A DNA stretch of 64,000 nt from Sphingomonas montana (GCF_001956315.1 NZ_KV887144.1:77272-141271), one strand, 5' to 3'; numbered from the stretch's first letter, positions 24,278-34,161 are shown. Made by a program: numbers and translations. Notes: generated by a model not told the origin, from the sequence alone.

Positions 24278-26539
24278 TCACCGATCGAGGCAGCGACCGT
24301 CGCCGATCGGTGCGGGCCCCGCGCGGCGTGACGCGGCATCCGGCCTTTGGTCACCCGGGCGATAGCGCCGTGCCGCGAACGGGCGCAGATCCGCGGCGGT
24401 CAGCGGCACGCGACGGAGCGCTCCGTCGGCATATCGGCGCGACTGGTCATCGAAGTGCGGCGACGCGGGATCGCCGCTCTGGCCGCCAACCGACACGGCC
24501 CACGCCCTGATCTGCGGTCCGAACTCCACGGCCGCGACGAAGCTGTTGCCGGTGGTGCCGTACAGGCATCGCTGGCCCGGCTGATGCTCCACGCTGAACG
24601 CGGCCAGCGATCCGAAATTTCCCGACGTGAAGCCGATCGGCATGCTCGGTCGTGCGTCGTCGAAGCGCTGGACGGCAGCACCGTCGATCCGTTGCAGTCG
24701 ATTGATGCGACCCCACGCGATCCGCCAGCCGCCGAAGTCACGGGTCATGACGCCCACGGCCCGATCGAGGGCCGAAATGCGGTCGGCGTCCGTCATGCGC
24801 GCGCCGAACCAGGTGAAAAGCGGCATATTGGCAGCGGCGGCCTTCGGACCTTCCTGCCGCCACATCGCCTCGCCCCAGTAGACGGCCAGGCTGGTCGGTT
24901 CGGACGTGACGCCCCAACGACGGTCCCAGGTTGCCAGGAGGTCGAGCGGACCTTTCAGGCGCGCCCGGCGTGGATCGGCTGATCCCAATGCCTTGTAGGC
25001 ACGCACGAGGCGAGGGATCTGTTCCTCGAACAGCGGAAGAGACGGATCGAACGCGGCTGCGGTCAGGCTGGCCGGTGTGAAGGCCTTCGTGCCGCTCAAC
25101 AGGCGGGTCGCATGAAGGCCACGCGGATTCTCGCCGAACTGGTCCATGTAACGTGGGAAATCGGCCGCGCGCGGACTGGCGGAACCCGCGGCACCCCAGG
25201 GCCAGTTGTTGGTATTCATCACCCAGCCCGTCACCGGCGCGACGGCCGCCGGCAGTTGATCGAGCCGGTGCAGGCCGTGCCAGTCGGTTGCCGGGTCGCT
25301 GCCATCCACCGGCCGCGTATAGTCGAACCGGCGGTCGCGGATCGGCACGAACTGGGGATGGAGATAGGCGATCATGCCATCGTCGCCGGCGAAGATCGTG
25401 TTGTTGGACGAATTGGCCTTGCGGTCCGCCGCGCGCAGATAGTCGGCAAGGTTTCCCGCCTTCGTTCGAAGGTAGCTCTGTTCGAGCGCGGCACGTGGCG
25501 AGTTGAGCATCGCGACCGCAATCCAGCGCCCCCCGTCCGAGCGGATGATCGGACCATGATGCGTGGCGAGCACGGTGAAGCGCCGGTTCGTCCACATGCC
25601 GGCGGGTTGCCGCACGCGCAGCGTGACGACGCGTTGCCGGACCGGGCGCCATTCCTTGCCGTAGCGATAGGACAGGACCTTCCCCCGCCGGGCGATTTCA
25701 ACAGCAAACTCGTCGATATTGTCCACCCCGCTCGACGTGTGCATCCAGCCGATGTGCCGGTTGAAACCCTGATACACGAAAAACTGTCCCCAGGTCGCCG
25801 CCCCGTACACATCCAGCCCGGCATCACTGGTAACCTGCTGTTCTGCCCGGAAGAAGAACGAGGTGTGGGGATTGATCCAGAGGAGCGGGTGTCCGGAGGC
25901 CGACCGGGACGGGCCGATCGCGATCCCGTTCGAACCCTTCGGTTCCGTCATGCGACCGGCGGCGGCAAGGCGATCGGCGGCACCGGGCGACTTCGTGCCG
26001 CCATAGAAGGCGCGAAGCGCGTCGAGATCGACGCCGCGCTCGATATCGCCGCCAATGCTACCTTCCGAGAAGGCAAGCGCCATCCAGGGTTCGAAACGTT
26101 GGATCACCCGCGGACGGACGTCGGGATGAGTGGCGAGATAATGGTTCAGACCCGCGGCCCACCCGTCCATCAGCGCGCGCAGCCAGCCGGGTGAGCGACG
26201 ATATTCGGACTGGAGAGCCTGCGGATCCACGAACAGTCGTTGGCGTAGATCCTGCCAGACGGCGCCTTCGCCATCGACCTCCGCCACGCGCCCCAGCGCG
26301 GTAAGGTAATTGCGCTCGATCCGCGGGAAGTCGTCCTCGGCTTGCGCGTACATCATGGCGAACACGGCGTCGGCATCGCTGGGTCCATGGATGTGGGCAA
26401 TGCCGAAATCGTCCCGCACGATGCTGCTCCGTGCCGCGCGGGCAGCATCGCGAACGCCCGCGGCATGAACCGGCGCGACCAGCAACGATGTCAGGATAAG
26501 CCCGCATGTCCGACCGAAGCGCATCGCCATTCCAATCAT
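24278..26539 (-). CDS. Penicillin acylase family protein (Ntn hydrolase), exported
   Basis: 753 residues from ATG 26539, chosen because the signal peptide (MRFGRTCGLILTSLLVAPVHA) begins there; the frame is open upstream to 27325 but is antisense to the next gene. Precursor layout: signal peptide, alpha chain (about 27-180), a linker, then the beta chain beginning at Ser203 in KGSNGIAIGPSRSASGHPLLWINPHTSF, the autoprocessing nucleophile of this family. IGWMHTSSGVDNIDEFAVE and VMNTNNWPWG are further conserved sites. Family members hydrolyse amides such as acyl-homoserine lactones, beta-lactam side chains or cyclic lipopeptides; the substrate cannot be told from sequence. It is periplasmic and divergent from the M24-like gene, with only 69 bases between the two starts. 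Confidence 0.9.
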   Translation of the reverse strand: MIGMAMRFGRTCGLILTSLLVAPVHAAGVRDAARAARSSIVRDDFGIAHIHGPSDADAVFAMMYAQAEDDFPRIERNYLTALGRVAEVDGEGAVWQDLRQRLFVDPQALQSEYRRSPGWLRALMDGWAAGLNHYLATHPDVRPRVIQRFEPWMALAFSEGSIGGDIERGVDLDALRAFYGGTKSPGAADRLAAAGRMTEPKGSNGIAIGPSRSASGHPLLWINPHTSFFFRAEQQVTSDAGLDVYGAATWGQFFVYQGFNRHIGWMHTSSGVDNIDEFAVEIARRGKVLSYRYGKEWRPVRQRVVTLRVRQPAGMWTNRRFTVLATHHGPIIRSDGGRWIAVAMLNSPRAALEQSYLRTKAGNLADYLRAADRKANSSNNTIFAGDDGMIAYLHPQFVPIRDRRFDYTRPVDGSDPATDWHGLHRLDQLPAAVAPVTGWVMNTNNWPWGAAGSASPRAADFPRYMDQFGENPRGLHATRLLSGTKAFTPASLTAAAFDPSLPLFEEQIPRLVRAYKALGSADPRRARLKGPLDLLATWDRRWGVTSEPTSLAVYWGEAMWRQEGPKAAAANMPLFTWFGARMTDADRISALDRAVGVMTRDFGGWRIAWGRINRLQRIDGAAVQRFDDARPSMPIGFTSGNFGSLAAFSVEHQPGQRCLYGTTGNSFVAAVEFGPQIRAWAVSVGGQSGDPASPHFDDQSRRYADGALRRVPLTAADLRPFAARRYRPGDQRPDAASRRAGPAPIGDGRCLDR
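24279..24312. terminator. Inverted repeat between convergent genes
   Basis: CACCGATCG (24279-24287) pairs with CGATCGGTG (24304-24312). It starts 7 bases after the regulator's stop and overlaps the last codons of the convergent acylase gene, so it could act as a terminator hairpin for the plus-strand operon. No T-run follows, which weakens the call. Confidence 0.35.
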
Positions 26540-26608
26540 AGCCACCTGCAATTGCGTCCCGGATAAATCATATATAAAGATGTCGAAAGCAAAAGATTGG
26601 AGCTGTCG

Positions 26609-27970
26609 ATGGTCCCCCGCCTGCGTGAAATCGCCATTCCCGATTTCGGCCCGATTGCCGATCCGGCGCCTTTGTCCGGCACGATCTATGCCGCACGTTG
26701 CGACGCCGCGCTGGCCGCTGCCGGCACCGACTGGCTGATGGTGTATGCGGATCGGGAGCATATGGCGAATGTCGCCTTCCTCTCCGGTTTCGAGCCCCGG
26801 TTCGAGGAAGCCCTGCTGCTGCTTGGACCGGGTGCAACCCGCGTGCTGGTCGCGGGGAACGAGTGCTTCTCCTATGCGCGCATCTCGCCCCTGCCGGACC
26901 TGCATGTGCTGTTGGCGCAAAGCCTGAGCCTGTTGGGTCAGGATCGGACACGTGCGCCGCGGTTGACGGATGCGCTGCGCGAGGCCGGGATCGGCGCGGG
27001 CGACAGCGTTGGCCTCGTCGGCTGGAAGTATCTGGAACCGGCGGAATGGGAGGCCGATGAGGACCTGCCGATGTTTCTGCCGGCGGCTTTCGTCGCAGCC
27101 GCGCGTCGGGTTGCCGGTCGCGTCGTCGATGCCACGCACGTCATGCTCCATCCGGAACGTGGGCAGCGCTCCATCATCGACGCGCACCAGATCGCCATAT
27201 TCGAAGCGGCCGCCGCGCGCAGTTCGGAAATGGTCTGGTCGATACTCAGCCAGCTCCGCCCGGGCGATACCGAGCGGGAGGCGGCGGCGCGGATGACGTA
27301 TCGGGGCGAGCCGTTCGCGGTTCACCCGATGCTCGCCTCCGGTGATGCGTCGGGCGGCCCGGTGATTGGCCTGGCAAGCGCGGGCACGCGACGCATCGCC
27401 GAAGGGGACGGGGTATCGACCGCGGTCGGGCTATGGGGTGGCCTTACTGCACGCGCAGGGTTGATCGTCCGCGAGGACGCGGCGTTCGAACAGGTCGCCG
27501 CCAACTATTTCAGCGGTCTCCTCGCCTGGTATGCCGTGGCGGACGTTGGGGTGGAAGGCGGCGTTCTGGATGCCCACGTCCGCGAGGCTCTGGCTCGGGG
27601 TGGGTTGCAGTCGATGCTGAACCCCGGACATCTGACCGGTCACGAGGAATGGTCGCATTCCCCTGTCCGGCCCGGTTCGACCGATCGGTTGCGGTCAGGC
27701 ATGCATATGCAGGTCGACGTGATCCCGGTGCCGATGCCCGATGGATGGGCGCTGAATTGCGAGGACTGCATCGTTTTTGCCGACGAAGGTCTGCGGGCTG
27801 AACTGGCACGCGATCATCCCGCGATGTGGTCGCGGATCGAGGCACGCCGACGGTTCATGACCGACGTGATCGGCGCGACCATGGCGCCGTCGATCCTGCC
27901 GCTTTCGTCCACGCCGCTTTGCCTGCCGCCGGCCTGGCTTCGCAGTGACCGTATATTCTGCGCTGCATAG
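26609..27970 (+). CDS. M24 peptidase-like (creatinase/aminopeptidase P fold) protein with altered metal site
   Basis: 453 residues from ATG 26609, with GGAG 6-7 bases upstream; the in-frame TTG at 26597 overlaps that ribosome binding site. The N-terminal half resembles the creatinase N-domain (YAARCDAALAAAGTDWLMVYADREHMANVAFLSGF). The C-terminal half resembles the pita-bread catalytic domain. In active M24 enzymes the metal is held by Asp, Asp, His, Glu, Glu. Here the stretch GDGVSTAVGLWGGLTARAGL, which should carry both Asp, has neither; the first Glu is Asp (GMHMQVDVIP); His and the last Glu seem kept (GHEEWSH, NCEDCIVF). It may be a non-metallo hydrolase or a non-catalytic protein. Divergent from the acylase gene, suggesting a linked role. 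Confidence 0.75.
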   Translation: MVPRLREIAIPDFGPIADPAPLSGTIYAARCDAALAAAGTDWLMVYADREHMANVAFLSGFEPRFEEALLLLGPGATRVLVAGNECFSYARISPLPDLHVLLAQSLSLLGQDRTRAPRLTDALREAGIGAGDSVGLVGWKYLEPAEWEADEDLPMFLPAAFVAAARRVAGRVVDATHVMLHPERGQRSIIDAHQIAIFEAAAARSSEMVWSILSQLRPGDTEREAAARMTYRGEPFAVHPMLASGDASGGPVIGLASAGTRRIAEGDGVSTAVGLWGGLTARAGLIVREDAAFEQVAANYFSGLLAWYAVADVGVEGGVLDAHVREALARGGLQSMLNPGHLTGHEEWSHSPVRPGSTDRLRSGMHMQVDVIPVPMPDGWALNCEDCIVFADEGLRAELARDHPAMWSRIEARRRFMTDVIGATMAPSILPLSSTPLCLPPAWLRSDRIFCAA

Positions 27971-28163
27971 CATCCCGTGGCGAGCGCAGTATCCGGTCTG
28001 TCATTGCGAATAGCCGGTCAAAGGAACAGGCCGCCTCTAGAATTGCAGCGCGACGATGGCGTGATCGGGGGGCGTAGCGATGAGTACGGGCGCGGCGTTT
28101 CAAACGAACCACGTCCGCGACCCGCGGGAGCATCCGTTACGCCCGCCCGATATCGATCCGGTC

Positions 28164-29022
28164 CTAGTCCAGGGTTTTCTGCAAAGAACACGGGTTTGCC
28201 CCCAGAATGTGCGCCAGTGCCGGATCGGTGGCGGCGAACTCATGATCCCGCGCGGCGCGATAGAGGCCCAGCATGATCGCGATCGCCGTCGGCGGCAGTC
28301 CGCTGGCGGCGAGGCGTCGTTCCGCTTCCGCGTCGGTCACGACCCTGTGCTCGACAGGTCGCCCGATCCGCGCGGAAAGGATGGCCGCGATATCGGTCAT
28401 GTCGCACGCCGCCGCAGCCGTGAGCGGTGGTGTCGGTCCGTCGAATCGGCCTTCGTCGACGAGGATGCGGGCGGCCGCCCGGGCGAGGTCGACATGCGCT
28501 GTCCATGCCACGGGGCCGTCCGCAGGAACCGCCAGGACGCCGGTATCGGCGGCGTCACCGACCAGCTGCGACACCGTGGATGCGTAGAAGCCGTTGCGCA
28601 GCGCCGTCCAGGCGATGCCACTTTCCGCAAGCATCGCCTCGGTCGCGGCATGCGTGTGCATGGGTTTGAACGCCGAGGTGGCGCTGGCCCCCATATGACT
28701 GGTGTAGACGATCCGCCGGACGCCGGACGCCGGATGCCCTGGCGGCCGCGATCGCATTCCAGTGCTGAGCGATCGGATCGCCGCCCGACGATGCCGCATT
28801 CGAGGATATCATCAGGAGCTGGGTTGCGCCCTCGAATGCCTCTGGCAGGCTGCCCGGATCGCCGAAGTCGCCCTGGCGCACCCGAACGCCGCGCCGGACG
28901 AGGTCGCCCGCCTTCGACGGATCGCGTGTCATGGCGGCGAACCGTTCCGTGCCGACCAAGGCGACCAGAGCGTGGGCGATGCGGGAGCTCAGCTTGCCGC
29001 TCGCACCGGTCACGACGATCAT
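28164..29022 (-). pseudogene. NmrA-like NAD(P)-binding oxidoreductase, frameshifted by a 7-bp duplication
   Basis: The 5' part (ATG 29022) encodes MIVVTGASGKLSSRIAHALV, a Rossmann TGASGxLG-type nucleotide-binding motif, and continues to RASGVRR. The rest (IVYTSHMGASATSAF, NGFYASTVSQLVG, down to the stop at 28164) is in another frame. The break is at 28718-28731, where GGACGCC occurs twice in tandem. Removing one copy joins ASGVRR directly to IVYTS and restores a continuous NmrA/QOR2-like protein of about 283 residues. It is either a real loss-of-function mutation or an assembly error. The ATG overlaps the stop of the TetR gene (ATGA), so it is the third gene of the monooxygenase operon. Confidence 0.8.
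28718..28738. repeat. Short tandem repeat, GGACGCC twice plus GGATGCC
   Basis: Two exact 7-bp copies (28718-28724, 28725-28731) and a third with one mismatch (28732-28738). The copy number is what breaks the reading frame of the NmrA-like gene. Seven is not a multiple of three, so slippage by one unit switches the frame. Confidence 0.75.
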
Positions 29023-29621
29023 GATGCTCTCATCCTTCCGGGCTGCGCGCTGTCCGGCGATCCGCTGAGACCGTGCGCGAGGAGCGCCAGCCGGCGATCG
29101 AACACGGCGGCGAAGTCCGCACCGTCGTCGAGCTTCCAATGCGACGCCAGCATGCGGCAGGCGATCAATATGTCCGCCGCGGTGAGATCGGCCCGCAGCA
29201 CGCCGGTCGCCTGCGCGTTCGCGAGCGGCGCGGCCAGGATATCGGCCATACGCGCCTGATTGGTCGCGGCATCATAATCCGGCATGTCCACGAGCCGCGC
29301 CAGGAAGCGGTCATAGACGCGCATCATCTCGGCGGTGTGGCGCAGGAAGGCGAGCGGATTTGCCGCACTGTCCTCGGCAATAGCGTGAACCAGGTTGTGC
29401 AGATCGCGCTCGAGCACCGCCTCGTACATCGCCTGCCGGTCCGCGAAGTTGCGGTACAGGGTCGGGCGGGTCACGCCAGCCCGGTCGGCGATCAGTTCCA
29501 TCGCCACGTCGCCGCCCTCGCTGCGCATCACGTCGCTGGCCGCGACGATCAGCCGCTCTCGGTTCCGCTCGGCATCTGCGCGCATCGTTGGCCTCGGTGT
29601 CGGCATGACGGACATCGTCAT
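29019..29621 (-). CDS. TetR-family transcriptional regulator
   Basis: 200 residues from ATG 29621, just after the monooxygenase stop; the frame upstream is antisense-like. N-terminal HTH at about 14-60: NRERLIVAASDVMRSEGGDVAMELIADRAGVTRPTLYRNFADRQAMYEAVL, the classic TetR pattern with TLYRNF in the recognition helix. The remaining helical part would bind a small ligand. It is the middle gene of the monooxygenase/TetR/NmrA-like operon, and the strong palindrome at 30824-30853 in front of the operon is its likely operator, giving autoregulation. Confidence 0.9.
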   Translation of the reverse strand: MTMSVMPTPRPTMRADAERNRERLIVAASDVMRSEGGDVAMELIADRAGVTRPTLYRNFADRQAMYEAVLERDLHNLVHAIAEDSAANPLAFLRHTAEMMRVYDRFLARLVDMPDYDAATNQARMADILAAPLANAQATGVLRADLTAADILIACRMLASHWKLDDGADFAAVFDRRLALLAHGLSGSPDSAQPGRMRAS

Positions 29622-29625
29622 GCGA

Positions 29626-30777
29626 TCACGCCGCCTCGCCCAGGTCGAAGCCGAGATCAATCCCGTAGGCGTAACGGCCGACCCGGAGACAGGCGCGGAT
29701 CTCCGTCGCGGTGCGGGCTTGCATCGCCCGCTCGAACCCCACAACCGCCTGCTGCACCGGTCGCGCAGGGTCGCAGGACAAGGCATTGGCAAGGTCGAGC
29801 GCGTCGAGCAGAGCGAGATTGACGCCCTTGCCGGTAAACGGGGGCATAACGTGCGATGCATCGCCGAACATCGTCAGGCCGGGCCGGCTTTCCCAGCGAT
29901 AGTCCGGCGGCATGACGGACGTGGGCCACAGGTGGAACCCGTCCTGAACCTGCGTCAGCATATCGAGCAGTTCGGGCGACCAGTCGCGATAGGCGGCACG
30001 CACCGACGCCATCACCGCAGCGTGATCGTCCACCGCGAAGCCGGCATCGCGGGGCCAGCCCTGTGACACCGCCATCGAATAATAGAGCAGGATGACATCG
30101 CGCGCGCACCGCTGGACGAAGATCGTCCGTTTCCCGCCGGCGAACATCACCGAACCTTCGCCGAGGAAGTCGGACAGCGCCGATCCGCGCCGGAGTTCCG
30201 GGCGGATATAGGCGGCGACCATGGTGATGCCGGTGTGGATCGGCCGTACGTCGGTCAGTGCGGCACGAACGCAGGAGCCGATGCCGTCCGCGCCGACGAC
30301 GAGATCGGCGACGACCGGCCCGCGGCCGGCGACGTCGATCCGCCACCGGCCATCGCCCTGCGGCGATACGCGATCGACCTTGTGATCCCACGCGATCATG
30401 CCCTCCGGCAGCGCCTCCACCAGCATGGCGCGAAGGTCGGCGCGGTCGATTTCGGGGCCGGCATCCTCATGTGTGTCCTGACCGGCACCCGGCATGGCGG
30501 ATCCCATCGAATCGATCATCCGGAACGCCTTGGCGTCGTCGCGCGAGCGTGCCGCGAACGCGCGATCGAGCCCGGCCGCAGTGATCGCACGCTGGCCGGA
30601 GTCCGGCCGCAGGTCCAGGCTGCCGCCCTGCGGACGCGCATCGAGCGACGCGTCGCGCTCGAACAGGCGGACCCGGAAGCCACGCCCGGAAAGCAGACGG
30701 GCGAGCGTCGCCCCGCCGGGACCCGCCCCGATGATGGCGATCGTACCACCCATGCGAAGCCCGTCGCAGGTCAACAT
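29626..30777 (-). CDS. FAD-dependent monooxygenase (TetX/PHBH-like)
   Basis: 383 residues, ATG 30777 preceded by GGAGGAA. Group A flavoprotein monooxygenase: FAD-binding GAGPGGATLARLL (about 17-29) with FERDA at the end of strand 2, the DG motif LVVGADGIGSCVR (about 160-172), and the GD motif FGDASHVMPPFTGKGVNLALLDALDLA (about 318-344). It hydroxylates an aromatic or polyketide-like substrate with NAD(P)H and O2; TetX-like sequences include tetracycline-inactivating enzymes, but the substrate here is unknown. It leads a TetR-controlled operon, as is common for detoxification genes. Confidence 0.9.
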   Translation of the reverse strand: MLTCDGLRMGGTIAIIGAGPGGATLARLLSGRGFRVRLFERDASLDARPQGGSLDLRPDSGQRAITAAGLDRAFAARSRDDAKAFRMIDSMGSAMPGAGQDTHEDAGPEIDRADLRAMLVEALPEGMIAWDHKVDRVSPQGDGRWRIDVAGRGPVVADLVVGADGIGSCVRAALTDVRPIHTGITMVAAYIRPELRRGSALSDFLGEGSVMFAGGKRTIFVQRCARDVILLYYSMAVSQGWPRDAGFAVDDHAAVMASVRAAYRDWSPELLDMLTQVQDGFHLWPTSVMPPDYRWESRPGLTMFGDASHVMPPFTGKGVNLALLDALDLANALSCDPARPVQQAVVGFERAMQARTATEIRACLRVGRYAYGIDLGFDLGEAA

Positions 30778-30823
30778 GTCGTTCCTCCAACTGTGCAGAT
30801 ACGTGGCATTCGACGTAACCGTT

Positions 30824-30853
30824 CACGCATGTACGTTTAAACGGTCATGCGTG
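30824..30853. promoter_or_regulatory. Near-perfect 30-bp palindrome, probable TetR operator
   Basis: Outer arms CACGCATG (30824-30831) and CATGCGTG (30846-30853) flank a central CGTTTAAACG; only the two pairs between arm and core fail to match. The centre is about 60 bases upstream of the monooxygenase ATG, in the promoter region of an operon that encodes a TetR regulator. Confidence 0.7.
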
Positions 30854-31425
30854 TAAAGGTTGTAGCCGGCGGTTCCGCAGGGTGTGTTCCGGGTTGCAGA
30901 TGATGTTGCCCGCAAGGGCTGGCGGATCGCCGCTTTGCGATTAGGTGGAGGCGGCGAGTAAAAGTTCGGCGGTCCAGTTCGGTCATGACCCGGCTGTCGG
31001 TCTGATCGTGCGCAGGTTGCCCAGCGGTTCGAAAAACCGCCCATGACCAAACCCGGACGCCGCAGGACGTGACGTCCGCCGCACCCGGTGTGGAGGACGG
31101 TTCCCAGCACATCGAAGCCATCTGGGCTGACCCCATTTGCGAAAGGGATCAGGATCCAGGCAGGCGTTTCGAGGCAAGGCTGGCCAGCAATGGAAGCACG
31201 CCGAACCGTCGAGTGCGGGATCGGCGGTCCAGCGAACGGGCGGCAGGGGCGTGATGCCACATTGAGCCGCGAACAGGCTTTCGTACAATGGGCGCCCGGA
31301 AACACGGCTTTCGTCAACGCTTTCGATCCCACAAAGCTGTTTCCGCCGTTAGCGATACGGGCTGGTGCGTGGCGGTGCGCGCCTCTTGCCGAACGCGGTT
31401 CGGCGCAACCATTTGAGGGACGATC
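30854..31425. other. Region with no supported gene, lower codon bias than neighbours
   Basis: 572 bases between the monooxygenase promoter and the next plus-strand gene. Open frames exist on both strands (30983-31288 minus, 31088-31447 plus) but overlap each other, lack ribosome binding sites and domains, and show less GC bias at third positions than neighbouring genes. The sequence could be a decayed insertion. The promoter of the 31426 gene must lie at its right end. Confidence 0.4.
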
Positions 31426-31851
31426 ATGGATGAATTTGCGCGCATGATGAATATGGAGGGGGTGCGCCCTCTCGAGCAACCGAAGGAGAAGGCCCGCCGC
31501 CCGGCGAGACAGCCGGCACCGGCCTCCCCGCAAACCATCGCGGCACCGGCAGAACCGCGACCGTCGGGCCATGCGTGGGTCACCGGTCCCCGCGCCCGTA
31601 CGGCGCTGGAGACCGCGCTCGATCGCCTTGCGACCGAGATCCGCGATGGCCGGCGCGGCTGGGCAACCGGCATTCGGCAGGATGGCGGCACGATCACCCT
31701 GCCTGCTGCGTCGGGGGCCGCATCGCTGCTGGGCACCGCAGATCGCCAGTCGCTGCGTCTGATGATCGTCGGCGGCGACGGCTGGACCTTCGTCATGCAT
31801 CCGCTGATGGGCGTCGCCACGCTCGATGAGGATCCGGCCGGACCCGAATGA
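31426..31851 (+). CDS. Hypothetical protein, 141 residues
   Basis: ATG 31426, preceded by GAGGGACG. The first 45 residues are low-complexity with many Pro, Ala and Arg ([17 protein letters not shown]). The rest is a compact domain, [86 protein letters not shown], which I do not recognise. No signal peptide. Codon use matches the surrounding core genes, so it is probably real. It ends 115 bases before the methionine sulfoxide reductase start. Confidence 0.6.
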   Translation: MDEFARMMNMEGVRPLEQPKEKARRPARQPAPASPQTIAAPAEPRPSGHAWVTGPRARTALETALDRLATEIRDGRRGWATGIRQDGGTITLPAASGAASLLGTADRQSLRLMIVGGDGWTFVMHPLMGVATLDEDPAGPE

Positions 31852-31966
31852 ACGACCATCGACGTGGCCGCGCCTTGGGGATCACCCGCGCGGCTCCCTG
31901 TTACAAGGTGCGGGAACGCCGTTTCGGGCTCTCGACAGCGGACCGGTCGCGCACCACATCCGTGTC

Positions 31967-32944
<978 letters not shown>

Positions 32945-33000
32945 CCCCAACAACGAACAGCGTGGTCAATCGATGGGCGACGCCTATCGGCTGTTCCTTC

Positions 33001-33291
33001 TCACTCCTCGACGTCCGCCGTGGTCAGCAGGATCGGCGGTTCGCCGCCCAAGCGCTTGACGAACTCCCGCTGCGCGATGCGGTGGATGTGTTCTTCGAAA
33101 TCAGCAAAGACCTCGAGCGCGGTTTCGCTATCCAGCATGTCGCGGTCCGGATCGAGAAGCTGGGTCAGCGCCTCGCTGGTGATGAGGAATTCGACCATCC
33201 CGAGGTTGGTGGTTCCGGTGAAGCCGACGCTTTCCCGTTCGGCGACCCAGTACCACTCGCCGGGTTCGAAACGTACGCTGGGCTCGGCCAT
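33001..33291 (-). CDS. Small protein, DUF1488-like
   Basis: 96 residues, acidic and soluble, start ATG 33291. The pattern VGFTGTTNLGMVEFLITSEALTQLL, then DSETALEVFADFEEHIHRIAQREF, resembles the DUF1488 family, but I cannot confirm this without a profile search. It starts 6 bases after the stop of the 33582 gene, so the two form an operon. No function is known for the family. Confidence 0.6.
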   Translation of the reverse strand: MAEPSVRFEPGEWYWVAERESVGFTGTTNLGMVEFLITSEALTQLLDPDRDMLDSETALEVFADFEEHIHRIAQREFVKRLGGEPPILLTTADVEE

Positions 33292-33297
33292 GCTCGA

Positions 33298-33582
33298 TTA
33301 CCCTTTCGTCAAAGCGTCGGTGGGGAGATGATCGACAAGCACCGCGATGTCCTGGCCGGTAAAGGTCGTGCCGGAGGTGCCGTCGACCTGTACCGGATAC
33401 TCCGTGGTCAGGACCGCGGCCGCCCGGTGCCCGGCGTCGAGCGTGCACCAATCACGGACCGCGCGCTCCAGATTGGTGACTTCGGCCACGTCGCTGTCGC
33501 CGCGGGGGACGTTCGCCAGCGATGCGCTCATCCGCCAGTCGATGGCGGGGGTCTTCGCGTCGCCCCAGGTCGCTTCCGCCAT
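33298..33582 (-). CDS. Hypothetical protein, 94 residues
   Basis: ATG 33582; residues MAEATWGDAKTPAIDWRMSASLANVPRGD then LERAVRDWCTLDAGHRAAAVLTTEYPVQVDGTSGTTFTGQDIAVLVDHLP. No domain recognised, no signal peptide or membrane segment. It precedes the DUF1488-like gene by 6 bases and has the same first residues (MAE). The pair may be functionally linked small cytoplasmic proteins. Confidence 0.55.
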   Translation of the reverse strand: MAEATWGDAKTPAIDWRMSASLANVPRGDSDVAEVTNLERAVRDWCTLDAGHRAAAVLTTEYPVQVDGTSGTTFTGQDIAVLVDHLPTDALTKG

Positions 33583-33654
33583 AATGGTCTGCCTTGCTGA
33601 AATGTCGTCGACCGCGATGCGGCAATCACCCTGTCGGCGATCGCCGGCGCAAGA

Positions 33655-34161
33655 TCAACGCCGGCCTATCAGCTCTGCGATCGGGAGCACAGTCGGTGCG
33701 GCACGCAGCGCATCGGCCAGCTGCCGGTGTTCGTCGCGGTCGCAGCCATAATCGTAGACAAGATGCCCGGACCCGCCGGCGCCGCGCCATGTCACGTCCG
33801 CCGATGGCAGGTCGGACGCATACGAGTTGCAGGCATCGGGCCCGTTCAGCAGCAACTCCCCGGTCGGGAGATAGGGCTGCAACCGGGCGAAGAACGCGGC
33901 CGCCTGTGCCGGCCTGACCGTGAAGCGGCGTTCGCCGGTGACCGCGGTATTGCGCGTGCCGGTGAACGTCCCGGTGCCATCGGCTGCGATAGTCACCGAA
34001 TAGACCGGGCAGAAGCCGTGACAGGGCGTCGTCGCATAGGTGATCGCCTGGATCTGCGCCTGCGGTGGCGCGGGGGTCTGCAATGTGGCCACCGGTCCGC
34101 TCGTCGCGCACCCGGTCAGCGCGAGTGCCGCGCCTGCCGAAAATCCCATCAGGCGAATCAT
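33655..34161 (-). CDS. DUF6438-type lipoprotein
   Basis: 168 residues from ATG 34161, with AAGGA about 5 bases upstream; the longer frame from 34227 overlaps the neighbouring lipoprotein gene. Lipobox at ALTGC (MIRLMGFSAGAALALTGC). The mature part has ITYATTPCHGFCPVYSVTIAADGTGTFTG, the hallmark of DUF6438 (C...CP.Y...I..DG...Y.G), with further Cys in GPDACNSY and YDYGCD. A periplasmic lipoprotein of unknown role, in a run of small minus-strand envelope proteins. Confidence 0.75.
   Translation of the reverse strand: MIRLMGFSAGAALALTGCATSGPVATLQTPAPPQAQIQAITYATTPCHGFCPVYSVTIAADGTGTFTGTRNTAVTGERRFTVRPAQAAAFFARLQPYLPTGELLLNGPDACNSYASDLPSADVTWRGAGGSGHLVYDYGCDRDEHRQLADALRAAPTVLPIAELIGRR

Noticed and set aside
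26540-26608. AATCATATATAAAGATG in the acylase/M24 divergent promoter as a fourth galactose-type operator
   Set aside because: It shares ATCATA but not the TATCATAC...TTATT pattern or the inverted arms, so it is not included in the operator set.
26540-27325. Upstream extension of the penicillin-acylase frame by about 260 codons
   Set aside because: This part is antisense to the M24-like gene, has no domain, and the true signal peptide begins at 26539.
30983-31447. Two overlapping frames on opposite strands (30983-31288 minus and 31088-31447 plus)
   Set aside because: Neither has a ribosome binding site, domain or typical codon bias, and they exclude each other. I considered an old insertion but saw no transposase or terminal repeats.
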